Assembly (NCBI GenBank): GCA_027604705.1
Contig: JADHYV010000026.1
Span: 1 to 64,000 of the forward strand
Origin: Allomyces arbusculus
Lineage: Eukaryota > Blastocladiomycota > Blastocladiomycetes > Blastocladiales > Blastocladiaceae
Direction: 5' to 3'
DNA length: 64,000 nt
The notes under the pieces are model-generated. The model was given only the letters and a program-made list of their open reading frames with translations. It was not told the DNA's origin and ran no database searches. Below are positions 1 to 11,276 of this stretch, in pieces; position 1 is the first letter of the stretch; every line of letters starts with the position of its first letter. A program made the position numbers and the translations under genes.

Positions 1-60
1 CCCCCCCCCGCCCCCCCCCCCCCGCCCCCCCCCCCCCCCGCCGCCCCCCCCCCCCCCCCG
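1..60. repeat. C-homopolymer tract at window start
   Basis: The first 60 bases are almost pure C broken by five single G residues. This is not a recognisable telomere unit. It may be a true low-complexity tract or an assembly edge artefact. Other G/C runs occur inside the window (10 or more G near 16764, 16 G at 30901), so such runs are tolerated in this genome. Confidence 0.8.
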
Positions 61-369
61 GATGCTCTGGAGACTTTGAAGAGCATTCGTTGACCCTCGC
101 GATTTGTTGGGCGTTTTGTCATGTAAATACAGGCGCTGGCTGGCGAACCTGCTGGCTTCGTTCTCCTCGCTGATTGACGGGGGGATGATCGAAGATTGCT
201 TGGGTTTTCGAGCGAAAGGGACAACGGAACTGAGCAGCAAAGCATGTTCGGGGCGGGAAAAGGAGACACAATCCAGAAGAAACGCTAGCATATGTATTTA
301 TGGACAAACGAATGACAACCATGAAACGAGTACCCACCAAAAACGATCCAACCTCAACCCGCGACTCGC
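61..369. other. 3' flank of the LETM1 gene, no gene seen
   Basis: About 300 bases of ordinary sequence downstream of the minus-strand LETM1 stop. Short open frames on both strands show no recognisable protein pattern. Confidence 0.5.
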
Positions 370-2037
370 CTACGTGAACTTTCGCGCATTCAACGCGCGC
401 GCCGCAATCCACGGCAGCACGTCCGTGTTCTTGCGAATCTTGTCCGTGAACTGCGCGTGCTCCTTGAGTAGCGCCAGCATATTCGCGTCCGACTGACCCT
501 CGCTAATCGGCAGACGGCGCATGCGCAACGCCTCGACCAGCTCCTCGTGTGTCAAGTCGCGGAACATTTCCTTGGCCAGCAGCGCATCGTCCTGGCGAAT
601 CGACGACAGGTACATAATGAGCCGGGCCTTGGGGAAGATGAAGGGCAGCGAGAGCGCCATGAACCGCGCGGCTTGCATCGCCTTGCCGTAGCTCAAGTGG
701 CCGAGGTGGTAGTGCTGCTGCATCTGCGGGACGAGGTCAACCACAGCCGCGTAGTTGGCGGCAGACGGGTTGGCGACCTACAGTGAAATAGTGTTGCGTG
801 AGTTCAATGCGATTCAACCAGGTGAAAAAAGTGCAGAATAGGTGAAGGAAGTGCAGAATAGGTGAAGAAAGTGCAGAAAGACGGCACGCACCAAACGGTC
901 GAGCAGCTGGCGGTAGAACTGCGCGTCCTTGTCGTTGACCTTGGCCAGCGCCGACCCAATGTCTTTCAAAATGACGGGACCGACCTCGTCATGCGTCTTT
1001 TGAATGTGGTCGTCAATCAATTTCTAACGGAGTCAGCGGCAGGAGGTGGGTGAGCGAATTGGTCAGTCGCATCGTAGAAATTAGCTCGCGTCGACAATCA
1101 TGGTGCAAAAGTACCCACCATGATGCGACGACCGCGGAATCCAGACGGCAAGACACCCGGCAGGAACTTGATCACAATTGGCAGCATTAAAAACGAGAAG
1201 GGCATGGCCGTGATGACCCCAAACGGCACGATGCGCATCCAGTCATGCTTGACCATCGCGACCTGGCGCACTTCGCGACGGCGCATTTCGTAGGCGTTCT
1301 TGGACTCGATTTTCTTGAGCGTAATGACCATGTACTGTTTCGTGTCCTTGCCGAGCTTGGTGAAGCCGAATTTCTGGTGGAGCACATCAGGGCGCGCGCG
1401 TCAGAGATCCGAATCCACCGTGGGTGCAAGCGGCCTATTTTCGCGACACGACACGAACCACTTGACGATACAAGTCCTTGGCGAACTGCATCGCACCCTT
1501 CGGGGTCCAAATCGAAAGGTCTGCCTCGGCCACAACGGTCTCGGTCGTGACCGACTTGGCTCCAGGGGCCTCGGACGTGACGGCATTAGCGGAAGCAACT
1601 GGGGCCGCAGCGGCGGGCATGGCCACCTTTTCGACCTCGGGTACTGGTGCCGGAGAAACCTTCTCCACCACTGGTGCCGGAGAAACCTTCTCCACCACTG
1701 GTGCCGGCGTGGCCTCCTTGGACGGAACAAGCGGCTCGGCCACGGCAGCATCAGCGGCCGAATCGGACGGGCTCGCCTTCTTGGCAGCAACCGCTGGTGC
1801 TGGTGCAGCGGCGGCCTTCTTATTGACGGTCTTTTTCGCCTGCTGCTGCTGGCGGTACTGGAGTGACTGTTGCTTGCGCAGTTCCTTGGTCGTGCGCTTG
1901 CCCATCTGGCCCGAGCTGATGGACGCATGGCGCACAAAGACGACGTGCGCGAGCGCCGGCGACAATGGGCGTACGACCATGGCCGTGGCTGTCGATTGGC
2001 CGACCAGGGCGGCGCGCAAAAGCGAGGGCGCGGACAT
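370..2037 (-). CDS. LETM1: LETM1/Mdm38-like mitochondrial inner-membrane protein
   Basis: LETM1-family proteins sit in the mitochondrial inner membrane, support K+/H+ (and possibly Ca2+) exchange and bind mitoribosomes. The start at 2037 gives a basic N-terminus rich in Ser, Ala, Leu and Arg, typical of a mitochondrial presequence. An Ala/Pro/Lys-rich linker with a short tandem repeat follows. The next exon (about 1098-1372) carries the family's signature transmembrane block, reading MRIVPFGVITAMPFSFLMLP and then a hydrophobic stretch ending in FLPGVLPSGF. The last exons (about 814-1020 and 370-744) form the soluble matrix ribosome-binding-like domain, with LTHEELVEALRMRRLP. About three short introns separate four exons; the first junction lies near 1372-1465. 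It is divergent from FCP1, sharing a 446-base upstream region. Family assignment is firm; which ion it exchanges is inferred from the family. Confidence 0.85.
1646..1707 (-). repeat. 27-base tandem repeat inside LETM1
   Basis: Two perfect copies plus a partial third of a 27-base unit, seen on the plus strand as GGTGCCGGAGAAACC followed by TTCTCCACCACT. The unit encodes SPAPVVEKV repeats in the linker between the presequence and the membrane domain. A length of 27 keeps the reading frame, so copy number can change without breaking the protein. Confidence 0.8.
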
Positions 2038-2483
2038 GGTGACTGGTCGATGGGTAGCGCGGTGCAGCAGGTCGCGGGCCGCGTCGTCGTCGCGGGCGGG
2101 CGGGCGGGTGCTGGTCCGGCGTTGCTGCAAGCGCGTCGGCAGTTGATCACAGCTCACGGTCGTCAACACGACAAACCCAGCTCGACTGGCCGGCCACGGT
2201 TGGCCGATTTCTTGGTGATCAAAAAGCTGTGCGACAGGTTTGGCATGTGTCTCGCGCTGTTAGGTTTCCCTCGCAAATGTGTCGTTGGGGTTTCTGTTGT
2301 GTCTCTGTCAGGTTTTGCACGTCCGACCGCGTCAAACCAGATCAAACCCTGGCGTCCTCAAAACCGTATAAAACCACGCTGTGCCCATGTGCACAAAAGC
2401 AAAAAGTGAGCCAGAGCAAAAGGACCAGCCATCAACCAGCAACCACCAGCCGTCGAGCGTCAACCAGACAACGCATCGTAACC
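2038..2483. promoter_or_regulatory. Divergent LETM1/FCP1 promoter region
   Basis: The 446 bases between two divergent starts hold no convincing gene. A TATA-like TATAAAA lies at about 2367-2373 on the plus strand, roughly 115 bases before the FCP1 ATG, which could place an FCP1 transcription start near 2400. No matching element was picked out for LETM1. Confidence 0.4.
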
Positions 2484-5198
2484 ATGAACGAGACCGAAAC
2501 CGTGCATCTGCCACCAAGTTTCCGCGCGGCCCAAGTGCGCACCATTCTCTGCCCAACTGGATCCACGGTGCAGCCCAACGATCCGGTGCTGCGCATTGAG
2601 CACGAGCTGCCCGATACGCCGGCCACCCGCGCCAAGTACTCGCCGTTTTTTGACGCGATCGACTCTGGATCCAATGGCACACCGGCACTGCGCGTGCGCG
2701 ACCTGATCCGCTCCCCACACGCGGGCCTCCTCACGGTCCTGGCTCAAGAGGGGCAGCAGGTTTCGTCCAGGTAAGAAAAATAAAATGCTGTGCAGGGGTG
2801 GACGAACGCTGCTCACGTCGTGAACGCCGACTGACCGTGATCTCCTTGGCATCCATCAGCGACGCGCTCTTTGAGGTCACTGTCGAATGCAGTCATCCGG
2901 TCGTATTCAGCGGCATGTGCGCCGTGTGCAGCAAGGACCTGACGGCGTACGTGTGATGTCTTGTCGCGACGCACTCGAACGGCGTTCCACATCAACTGAC
3001 GACTCTGCGTGTTCTATTATTCCTAGCGTCGCCAGCAGCACCGCACCTGCGCACATTAGCATGGCACACGACATTTCCGGGATCAAGGTCTCGGCCGCGA
3101 CCGCCGAGCAGCTCGACCGCGAAACATCGGAGCGGCTTTTACGCGAACAGCGGCTCTCGATCATTCTCGACCTCGACCAGACGCTGATTCACGCGACGGC
3201 CGATCCGGGGGTTGGCACGTGGATTGACCACGAGTCGGCCAAGCAGTCGCCCGATAGCAGCGGCACGCCGCGACCGGCCATGGCCACGCCGTTGCGCGAC
3301 CTCTACCGGTTCCGGCTCGCCGACGACCCGCACGAATACTACCTGCGATTGCGTCCGCACTTGCACGAGTTTCTGGCCGGACTCAGCTCGTTGTTCGAAA
3401 TGCACATTTACACGATGGGCAGCCGACCGTACGCGAACAAGGTCGCGGCGATCATTGACCCGGACAAGCGCTACTTTTCTGAGCGCATTTTGTCGCGCGA
3501 CGAAAGCGGGAGTGCGTTTGCTTTAGTCGATGGTTGGGTGATAGCGAAACAAGATTGACGCCATTCGCTCGCTCGTTCGATTAGGCTTCCACAAAAAGTC
3601 GCTGCAACGCCTGTTCCCGTGCGACCAGTCGATGGTCGTGGCCATTGACGATCGAGGCGACGTCTGGGGCTGGGCCGACAATGTGATTCGCGTGCATCCT
3701 TGTACGTTGCTTTGCGCTATCAGGAGCGTTCATCGTTGCGTCCAACCCATCATTTTCCCTGCCTTTCGTCACTCTAGACAGCTACTTCCTTCGTACTGGT
3801 GACATCAACGCGCCGTTGGGCGCGCGTGATACCCCACCAATTCCAGGATCGACCCCAGCACCCGATGCCGAGCAACGGCGACTTCCGATCCCCGTGCGCG
3901 TCGTCGATGACGACAAGGAGCTCAAAATTCTCTTGACTAAGCTGCAGGAGCTCCACCAAGAGTTTTACGGTGGACCGAATCGAGACGTGCGGGTACGAAT
4001 CGTCATTCGCAGCATCAAGTGAAATGGCTGGGTTTCATGCACTAACTCGTCTCGTTTTGATTCAATAGCAAATCTTACCGCGAATGAAACGCCAAGTCCT
4101 GGCCGGCTGCGAGCTCGTGTTTTCGGGCATCATCCCAAGGCACGTCAATGAGTCAGAGTGCGTACCTTTTCCAACCAATTTGGGCATCCCCGGTCCTTTG
4201 CTCACGCATCTTTCCATGTACAGGTCGGACATCTGGAAACTGGCCACCAGTTTTGGTGCGCGGTGCACGTCGGCCGTGACCAAGACGACGACGCACGTCG
4301 TGGCAACAAGGGTGCGTTGCTCGTCCCTGACAAATCTGCTCGAGACATTTCTGACCACCTTCTCCACTTCCTCCAGTCCGGCACCGCCAAGGTCCGGCAA
4401 GCGCACGCGCAGGGCACGACCGTCGTGACCCCCGGCTGGCTCTTCACCTCAATCGCCTACTGGAAACGGCTCGAAGAGGCGCGATTTCTCGTGGAGCACG
4501 ACGACGACGACGACGGCGGCACGCACGAGACGGCCTCAACAGTCACGCAGCATACGACCGAGCTCGATATCACCGACGAGGGCGACGACCACGACACCGA
4601 CGACGAATTGAGGCGCGAGCTTGCTGCGCTCGATTCGGCGGACGATATTCTCGACGGGGTCGACTTTGATGGGCTTGAGGAGGAACTCGATGGGTGGACC
4701 GACGACGAGATTATTGACGAGTCGTTTGATGATCTGTCGACGTTGGACGATACACGTCCAGGCGACGAGGAGGAGACGGCCGGGAGCGCTGAGGTAGGCG
4801 CGGAGCAGCGAACGCCGCCGTCGCCGCCGGCGAGCAAGGTGCTCGCCGTTCCGCCAAGTGCTGCGCCATTGCGTGTGTCGCCACGCCCACGATCCAAGCT
4901 GAGTGCCGTTGCGCACATTTCCGACACGGCTGACGACAATGACGCGGAGGCGGACGTGGATGACGAAGATTCGCCCGGGATGGACATGCTGCGAGCTAAG
5001 CGCAAGCGGCCACGCGCACAGCTCGACCCGGATGACATGCCCGACTCGAAGCGCGCGCGATGGTCGCCGACACCGTCCGACAATGGCGCCGCGGGCGGGT
5101 TTGCCGACACGCAGGACTCGCAAGACTCGCAAGACGACAGCTTGTTGCTCGATTTGGAGGCTGAGCTCGACGACGTGTCGGATCTCGGCAGTTATTGA
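2484..5198 (+). CDS. FCP1: FCP1-like RNA polymerase II CTD phosphatase
   Basis: FCP1 removes phosphate from the heptad-repeat tail of RNA polymerase II so that it can be recycled; it acts in the nucleus. The gene starts at ATG 2484. An N-terminal region is followed by the FCPH catalytic domain with the DxDxT motif in IILDLDQTLIHAT (about 3160-3200) and the downstream FEMHIYTMGSRPYA block. Further exons carry VVAIDDRGDVWGWADNVIRVHPY (given here as ordinary FCPH residues) and then a BRCT domain (about 4090-4490: ELVFSGIIP, TTHVVAT, VVTPGWLFTSI). The C-terminus is long and very acidic (Asp/Glu runs), with a basic KRKRPRAQ patch that may be a nuclear signal. Introns lie near 2771-2859, 2947-3026, 3508-3553 and in four or more places between 3700 and 4380. 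Domain order matches the family. Confidence 0.9.
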
Positions 5199-5374
5199 TT
5201 GAGCACCTGCGGGGCCTGTCGTACGAGACCCAGGTTTTTGGGGCGTGAAGGTGTCGATGTGATAAAAGGGCGTAGTGTGGGATTCGGTTGCGCACTGGCG
5301 GCTGCGGCCACGGCCATGTCACGCAAACGTCGTTCTTCGGCAATGCGCTTCTTGACCGTCTTGGAGTGGCCCAT
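5192..5374 (-). CDS. Small basic protein of about 60 residues, unknown
   Basis: A 60-residue frame starting MGHSKTVKKRIAEERRLRD, behind a good eukaryotic start context (CACCATGGGC). It has a charged basic N-terminal helix, then Ala-rich and Pro/Arg-rich parts. It is convergent with FCP1 and the two coding ends overlap by a few bases (FCP1 stops at 5198). No family is recognised. Its overlap with the acidic tail of FCP1 is minimal, so it is not a mere antisense shadow. It could still be chance. Confidence 0.4.
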   Translation of the reverse strand: MGHSKTVKKRIAEERRLRDMAVAAAASAQPNPTLRPFITSTPSRPKNLGLVRQAPQVLNQ

Positions 5375-6022
5375 GGTGTTGGTGGAGCAAGAAACGACCA
5401 GCTGGCGAGAATCGAGGTGCTGACACAAACAACCAAGCGAGACTCGCGCCTTGATTTATAGGCAAGAGCGTGGCCCTTTTTCCCATGTCGATGGACACAG
5501 ACGGTTTCTTGGCCTGTGCAACAGGTGACCAGGAAGAAGAGTGAACAGCAAATATGGACTGAAGATGGTCCGTGCAAGCTGACAAGAACATGTGCAAAAG
5601 AATCCAAAGCATGAGGCTTCTGCTGCCTGGCAAGATGCTTCTCTCCAGCAAAATCGCTAGAGTCTTGCACCAAGTTGCAAAATGCATGCTGTTGATGCTC
5701 GGACCACAGATCTCAGATCGAGATGATGGAAGGAATAGCGCCACTTGCAGGTGATTTGTATTTTTCCAGATTGGTAAATACAATGAAGAAAACTATTGCC
5801 AGGGCTTGCCAGTTTCGGTTCAAGAACCTGGGAAAAGCCCAGACCAGGAGAAGCACCACCCAACTTGAGATGGCCACGACTGCACTGGGCTGGTCAGCAA
5901 GCCTCTGGAACCAACAAACAATCGAAACTGCTGCGGTCGCTGACCGCTTTTGGCGTTTCCTCCACCCGGTCAGTCGGACGATTGGAAATGATCGATCTTC
6001 GCAACTCTCACAAACAGCACAT
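5375..6022. other. Intergenic region, no gene seen
   Basis: About 650 bases between the small ORF and the first TMEM53-like gene. Lower GC than the genes. Frames here are short and show no protein pattern I recognise. Confidence 0.5.
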
Positions 6023-7052
6023 CTATACTTGTTTACCACGAGCTGCTCCAACCTTGCCCGCCACGCCAGCACGCCGCAAAAACTCACCCACGACCCTCAC
6101 ATACTCGGCCGGGTACTTGCGGTAATGCTGGACGTGCAACGAATCCCCAAAATCGTGCTCCTCCACCATCTCCGCGTACCCAGCCTCGCGCATCTTCTGC
6201 GCCGCCAATCTCACCGACTCGGCCGATACGAGCGTGTCCCCCTGCGAAAACAACAGCAGCCGCGGCACCGATCGCAATGCCGGGTGCGCAACCAATGTCT
6301 CAAAATTCGCGTCAAGTCGCGGGGTGCACTTAAAGATTCCCACAGTAATCGCGTGGCTCAGGTGCATAGCGCCGTACATGATGCCCTGCACGACGGTGCG
6401 CACCAAACGCGGCGTGTACTTGGGCGGGAGAAGCATGTCGGTGTACACTCCGGCACCGCCCCATGCGGCCATGCTGGAGATGGGTGTCGGGCACGAGTCG
6501 AGCAGAAGCGCGCATACGTTGGTGAGCCGCATGTGCTGGTGCCGCACGAGGTCGAGCAGAATGGCGAGCGTGTTCACACCGCCGTTCGAGAAAATGTGGA
6601 AGACGAGCGGGCGCGACGGGGTCGATGGGTCTAGGTGGAGAAAGTGGGGTTAGATGAGGAAATGAGCGTGAACAACAGTAATCGAGCATCTCATGTAAAT
6701 AAATACCAGCAAGAACCGCGGCCTCGTCCTCTGGGTGCAGGTGGCCTCCGTCAAGCAAAAAGTGGTAGAGCGGCTCGATATCGGCATGACTCGACGCAAA
6801 CGACCTAAGGAGCTGAACTGTTTTCGAGCCAATCGCAAATTCGGCCCACTTGATAGGACGCTGATCGCTGTGCCCACCATTTTTGGCTGCAGTCGACCAC
6901 TCTCGCAGTTCCTTGGCGTAGATGCACAGGTACTTGGACACGTAGCGAATGTCACCATCAGCCCATCCCAGCAACACAACGTCAGCCGCGGCCTCCTCAG
7001 CATCGTTCTTTGGGGTCGGCGACCGTGCTGCAGCGTCAATGTCGGTGTCCAT
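6023..7052 (-). CDS. TMEM53/DUF829-like alpha/beta hydrolase, copy A
   Basis: The first exon starts at ATG 7052 and has the family opening VVLLGWADGDIRYVSKY (the oxyanion-region GWA motif) and a long linker. A short intron near 6633-6707 ends in CTCCACCTAG. The second exon carries the nucleophile elbow FSNGGVNTL, then LLLDSCPTPIS, the acid region LLLFSQGDTLVS and the histidine region DSLHVQHYRKYPAEY. Ser, Asp and His are all present, so a working hydrolase is plausible. In animals TMEM53 is a nuclear-envelope protein; in fungi the substrate is unknown. It is the tandem partner of the copy at 7631-8691, in the same orientation and with the same intron site region. Family is sure; function is not. 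Confidence 0.8.
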
Positions 7053-7630
7053 TGCTTAGGGTGCTGTACTCCCAGTTCCCACCCGCTGCGCCCTGTCTTG
7101 GGGGGATGCTCTGCCAACGGCCCACCGGCAATCGTTTGTGCAGGCGCCCCCCCATGTTCGGACGAGCACTGTTTGGGTCACGTGAAGGGATTTGTGACTT
7201 GACAGCACAAGCGCATTGGGCATAGGTGCATGGTTGCGTGTGCCCGTGTATTGGTTCGCTTGGTTGATTCACTTCGCTCTCTCCTCTTGCTCTCTCTTCC
7301 CTGTTCGCCGAAAGTTCTCCTGCTATTTTCTTCATCACCCACCCACCTACCACCCACCCCCATTAGGCAGTCCCTTTTGCTCGTGTGGTTCTGATCGAGT
7401 GCGCATTCACAGGACCCCATCCTTTTAGGGTTGCTTATCCCAATATGTATTTTAATACATGCAAACCCTCCCTGCAACTACCATGGTCGAGTACCACGCC
7501 GTCGCCGACGCCAAGCAAAATTCTGGGAGGAGCTGACGGGCGGGAGGGAGGGCCTGTCGGCGATGCGTGCAGGAGAACCACATGTGGGCTTGAAGAGCAA
7601 ACAGAAACAAAAATGAGCAAAATAATACGT
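7053..7630. other. Spacer between the two TMEM53-like copies
   Basis: About 580 bases holding the promoter side of copy A and the 3' flank of copy B. It contains a pyrimidine-rich stretch (7265-7380) with CCACCCACCTACCACCCACC. No gene seen. Confidence 0.5.
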
Positions 7631-8691
7631 TTACAGCTGACTTTTGAGCACTACCGGCTCATATGCTGCTTGCACCGCCATCTCGGCGAGCCCAACGCGG
7701 GCCAAAAACTGGCCCACCTCCTTCGTGTACTTTTCCGGATATGCACGCAAATGCGAGACGTGAGCCGAGTCCACAAAATCGACGCTTTCCACGACCGATG
7801 CATGCCCCGCTTCACGCATCTTGGCGAGCGCCAGCTCAATATCGGCTAGTGGCACCATATCGTCGATGCGCGAGTAGAGCAGCAGCCGCGGCGCGGCGCG
7901 AATGTCTGGGTGGTTCACGAGCGTGTTGAAATTGGTATCGGCGCGCGCGGGACGGCCCAGCAGGCTCGTCATGATGATCGACTTGGCGCGCATTTGAGCA
8001 TAGAGCAATGTCTGTGCCGTGTTGCGGAGAGCGGTGGGCGTGGATGCGGGCAAGATTGCGTCGACAAAGAGCCCGGACCATGGCCAGATGCCCATGGCGT
8101 GCACGGGAGTGGGTGCCGAGTCGAGAACAATCGCGGCCACGTCGGTCAACTGCATCTTGCGCTCGCGCGCGAGGTGCAGCAGGATCACGAGCGAGTTGAC
8201 GCCGCCGTTGGACAGCAGATGCAACACGAGCGGCGTGCGGGGAGCGGAAGAGGCTTCTATCGACAGGATACGTGACAGTGAGTAGCATGCCCGACAAAAC
8301 AGCAAAATGGGATTGCCGTCAACGTACTCTGCTCACTCGCTGTCCCTGCCGGCTGCAAATGGCCCTGGTCATACAGCACCAGGTAAATGGGCTCGATATC
8401 GCGGAAACTCCAGCGCTCAGGCTTTGCAAACTGCAACGTCTGCGAAGCAAACGCTGACGTGGTCCACTTCATAATGGGTGCCGTCTCCGAGGCATCAGCG
8501 AGCAGCCGGTCGTGGTAAACGTTTTGGTACTTGGCAACATGGCGCAGGTCGCTCTGGGCCCAGCCCAGGATTAGCACGTCCGCGACACCGTGCTTGCCCG
8601 TGGTCGCTGCCGCGGCCATGGTGCGCGACATGACTTGCCGTGCGTTAACAGCGTGAGTTGGGCTCAAAAGCGTCGAGCGAAGGGACATCAT
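7631..8691 (-). CDS. TMEM53/DUF829-like alpha/beta hydrolase, copy B
   Basis: A paralogue of the neighbouring copy A. ATG 8691 (MMSLRSTLLSP) begins a longer, Ser/Arg-rich N-terminus that could target mitochondria. The first exon then shows DVLILGWAQSDLRHVAKY. After an intron near 8258-8330 the second exon reads LHLLSNGGVNSLVILLHLAR (nucleophile Ser), IVLDSAPTPV, LLLYSRIDDMVPLADIE (acid) and DSAHVSHLRAYPEKY (His). The triad is complete. Divergence from copy A is considerable, with only motifs and spacing shared, so the duplication is old. The possible targeting peptide in only one copy hints at different cell locations. Confidence 0.8.
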
Positions 8692-9230
8692 GGTGAACAA
8701 GCTGATGGGCAGGCACGTCGTCTTGAGTGATTGCCGTGAACGGCACGGCAGTGTTCAGGAGAGATGATCCAGAGCATTGCTCCTTTGCCAACATTTGCCG
8801 GCATTGCCGCAGTGGAGGACCAAGCTAGCGACGCGCGTGCAGAAGGGCGCGAGGCGGGTTCGGTGTGGGGTCCTAGGATGAAATTGCAGATATTCCGGCG
8901 ATTCCGGATTTGGCCGCCGGCTCGAAAGCTGGCTTGGAGATGGTGGTTGGTGGCCGGGTGTGGTGCCAAGCGGCGGGGGTTGGCGATCGCTGTGCGGTGG
9001 GGCGAGTGGCGTGATCCGCGTCAGAGGCCTGTCACGAGTGTCGCGACAGAAGCTTCATGGTCGTGATCGCGTTGGTTTTCACACTTGGCCGTCCCACCGC
9101 ACGCCCAACCGACCAGACCGACACGACGGCCAACACAGCAGCCAACTTCCCGGCCGCGACCGACTTGCTCACCGCGACCAGGCTCTCTCCGAGCACGACG
9201 CGATCCACTGCACCACGATCCAAGCCCGTC
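8692..9230. promoter_or_regulatory. Divergent region between TMEM53-like B and the AtuA gene
   Basis: About 540 bases between divergent starts. An upstream in-frame ATG at 9057 could add 58 residues to the AtuA protein. No clear TATA element seen. Confidence 0.35.
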
Positions 9231-11276
9231 ATGCCGCCTACCACTGTGCGCGTCGGCTGCTACTCGGCCTTCTGGGGCGACTCGGTCGCCGCCGCCTCGC
9301 AGCTCGTGCGCACGGCGCGCTCCGTGCCGGCTCTCGACTTTGTCGTCGCCGATTACCTTGCCGAAGTCACCATGGGCGTGCTTGCCAAGCGCGTCGACAA
9401 GGGCGGGTCCGGCTACGTTGACGAATTTGTGCGCCACGTGCTCGGTCCACTTCTGCCGGACATTGTCAAGCGCAACATTCGCATAGTCACCAACGCCGGC
9501 GGCCTCGACCCGCGCGGGCTCAAGAGCGCGATTGAAAAGGCCGCGCGCGACGCTGGGTTCACGCATTTGATCGTGGCCGCCGTCCATGGGGACAATTTGC
9601 TTGACCCGCGTCGCCAGTGTGCGAGAGATAAGCGCGGTGAGGGCGAGCCTGCGCAAATCGACCTCTTGCCCATGTCCCCGACCAACGACGGCCAGTACGC
9701 TGACGCGATCCCGCCCGTCGGCGAATTTGTCGCGCTCAACGCCTACCTTGGCGCGCAGCCGGTGGCCCACGCGCTCGACCAGGGGGCCCACATTGTGGTC
9801 ACCGGCCGCGTCGTCGATTCGGCGCTCGTATTGGGCCCGCTGTTGCACGCGTTCAAGTGGGCTCCGACCGACTGGGACCAACTTGCTGCTGGGTCGCTCG
9901 CGGGTCACTTGCTCGAGTGCGGGTGCCACGCGACAGGGGGCAATTTCACCGACTGGCGGTCGGTTGCTGGCGGATGGTCGCACATGGGTTACCCGATTGC
10001 TGAAATCCAGGCCGACGGAGTGTGCACTCTTACCAAGTTGCCGGGCACGGGCGGTGCCGTCACGCCACTCACCGTCGGCGAGCAGTTCCTCTACGAAGTG
10101 CTCGACCCGCGTGCCTACCTCTTGCCGGACGTGACTGTCGACGTAACCAACGTCACGCTTTCCCAAGTTGGCCCTGACCGCGTGGAAGTACGCGGCGCAC
10201 GTGGTCGCCCTCCCACGCCGTACTTGAAGGTGTCAGGGATCGTGCTGGGCGACTACACGCTCGCGGCCGAGTTGTTGATTGCCGGCGTCGAGGCTAAGGC
10301 CAAGGCGATTGCGACCGCCGAGGCGATCCGGGACCGTGTTGCGGTGCTTTTACCACGGCTCGGTGTGGCCGAACCGTTTCGCGAGTTTCGCATCGAGTGT
10401 CTTGGATCCGAGACGTTGCTTGGGCCACATGCACGCGTGGTCCCGGCGGTACGCGAGGTGGTGCTGAGGATTCATGCCGCGCACGAGGATAAGCGCGCGC
10501 TCGGGGTGCTGGGCATGGAGATTGCGCCGGTACGGTTTCGCCCACGCTTCACGGATCGTGTGACCTGTGAAATTGACCCAATACCCCGACCCACCAGGCC
10601 GCGACGTGCATGGCTCCTGGCATCACTGGCGCCGGGTCCGGCCGCCCGCGCCCGACGCGTCAGTTGCGACACATCAGCGCGCTCGTACCGAAACCCATGG
10701 TCTGGGGCGTCGTCGACATTGGCACCGCCGACCCGCACATAGTCCCGTTCTCGTCCTCGATCCCCGTCATCGAGGAACAGTACCGGCCTGATCCGATCAC
10801 GGCGCACTTCGTCACGGACATGAGTCACCCGACCGACTTGGTCAATGTCCCGCTGATCCACCTGGCTGTGGCGCGCAGTGGCGACAAGGGCGACGCGTGC
10901 AATATCGGCGTCATGGCGCGCGACGCGCGGTATTATCCGCACCTGATTCGACACTTGACTGCTGAGGTACGGTAACATTGCCATCCCGCCCCTCTCCACT
11001 GCACTATGCTCACTCGTCATGTTCCGATAGCGCGTGCACGACCACATGCGCCACCTCGTCGACGGCCGCGTCGACCGGTACCTGCTCCCGGGCTCGCACA
11101 GCCTCAACTTTGTCCTGACCAAAGCGCTCGGCGGTGGTGGGCTCGCGTCGTTGCGCATCGATCGCCAGGGGAAGACCTACGCGCAGGTGCTCTTGGCCAC
11201 GATGACTGTGCCAGTCCCTCGCGGGTGGAACTTGCCGACCACGTGGCCGGGTGACGTGCCTGACAGCAAGCTGTGA
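9231..11276 (+). CDS. AtuA/DUF1446 family protein
   Basis: In Pseudomonas, AtuA takes part in acyclic terpene (citronellol/geraniol) breakdown; the reaction of most relatives is unknown. The frame from ATG 9231 opens with VRVGCYSAFWGDS and has the family core (NAGGLDPRGLKSAIEKAA, GGNFTDW, KLPGTGGAVT). Two introns are read precisely. Intron 10530-10597 (68 bases) joins EIAP to AATCMAPGITGAG, restoring a family motif. Intron 10967-11030 (64 bases) joins LTAE to RVHDHM. The last part is the separate small AtuA-like domain with LAVARSGDKGDACNIGVMAR. Both domains are present in one chain of about 640 residues. An in-frame ATG at 9057 would add a basic/Thr-rich leader, so mitochondrial targeting is possible but unproven. 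Confidence 0.85.

Noticed and set aside
1-60. C-rich start considered as telomere repeat.
   Set aside because: No regular telomere unit; the G positions are irregular.
4457-5132. Ser-rich and Arg/Val-rich minus-strand frames opposite the acidic FCP1 tail.
   Set aside because: They mirror the GAC/GAG-rich acidic tail and have no independent pattern.
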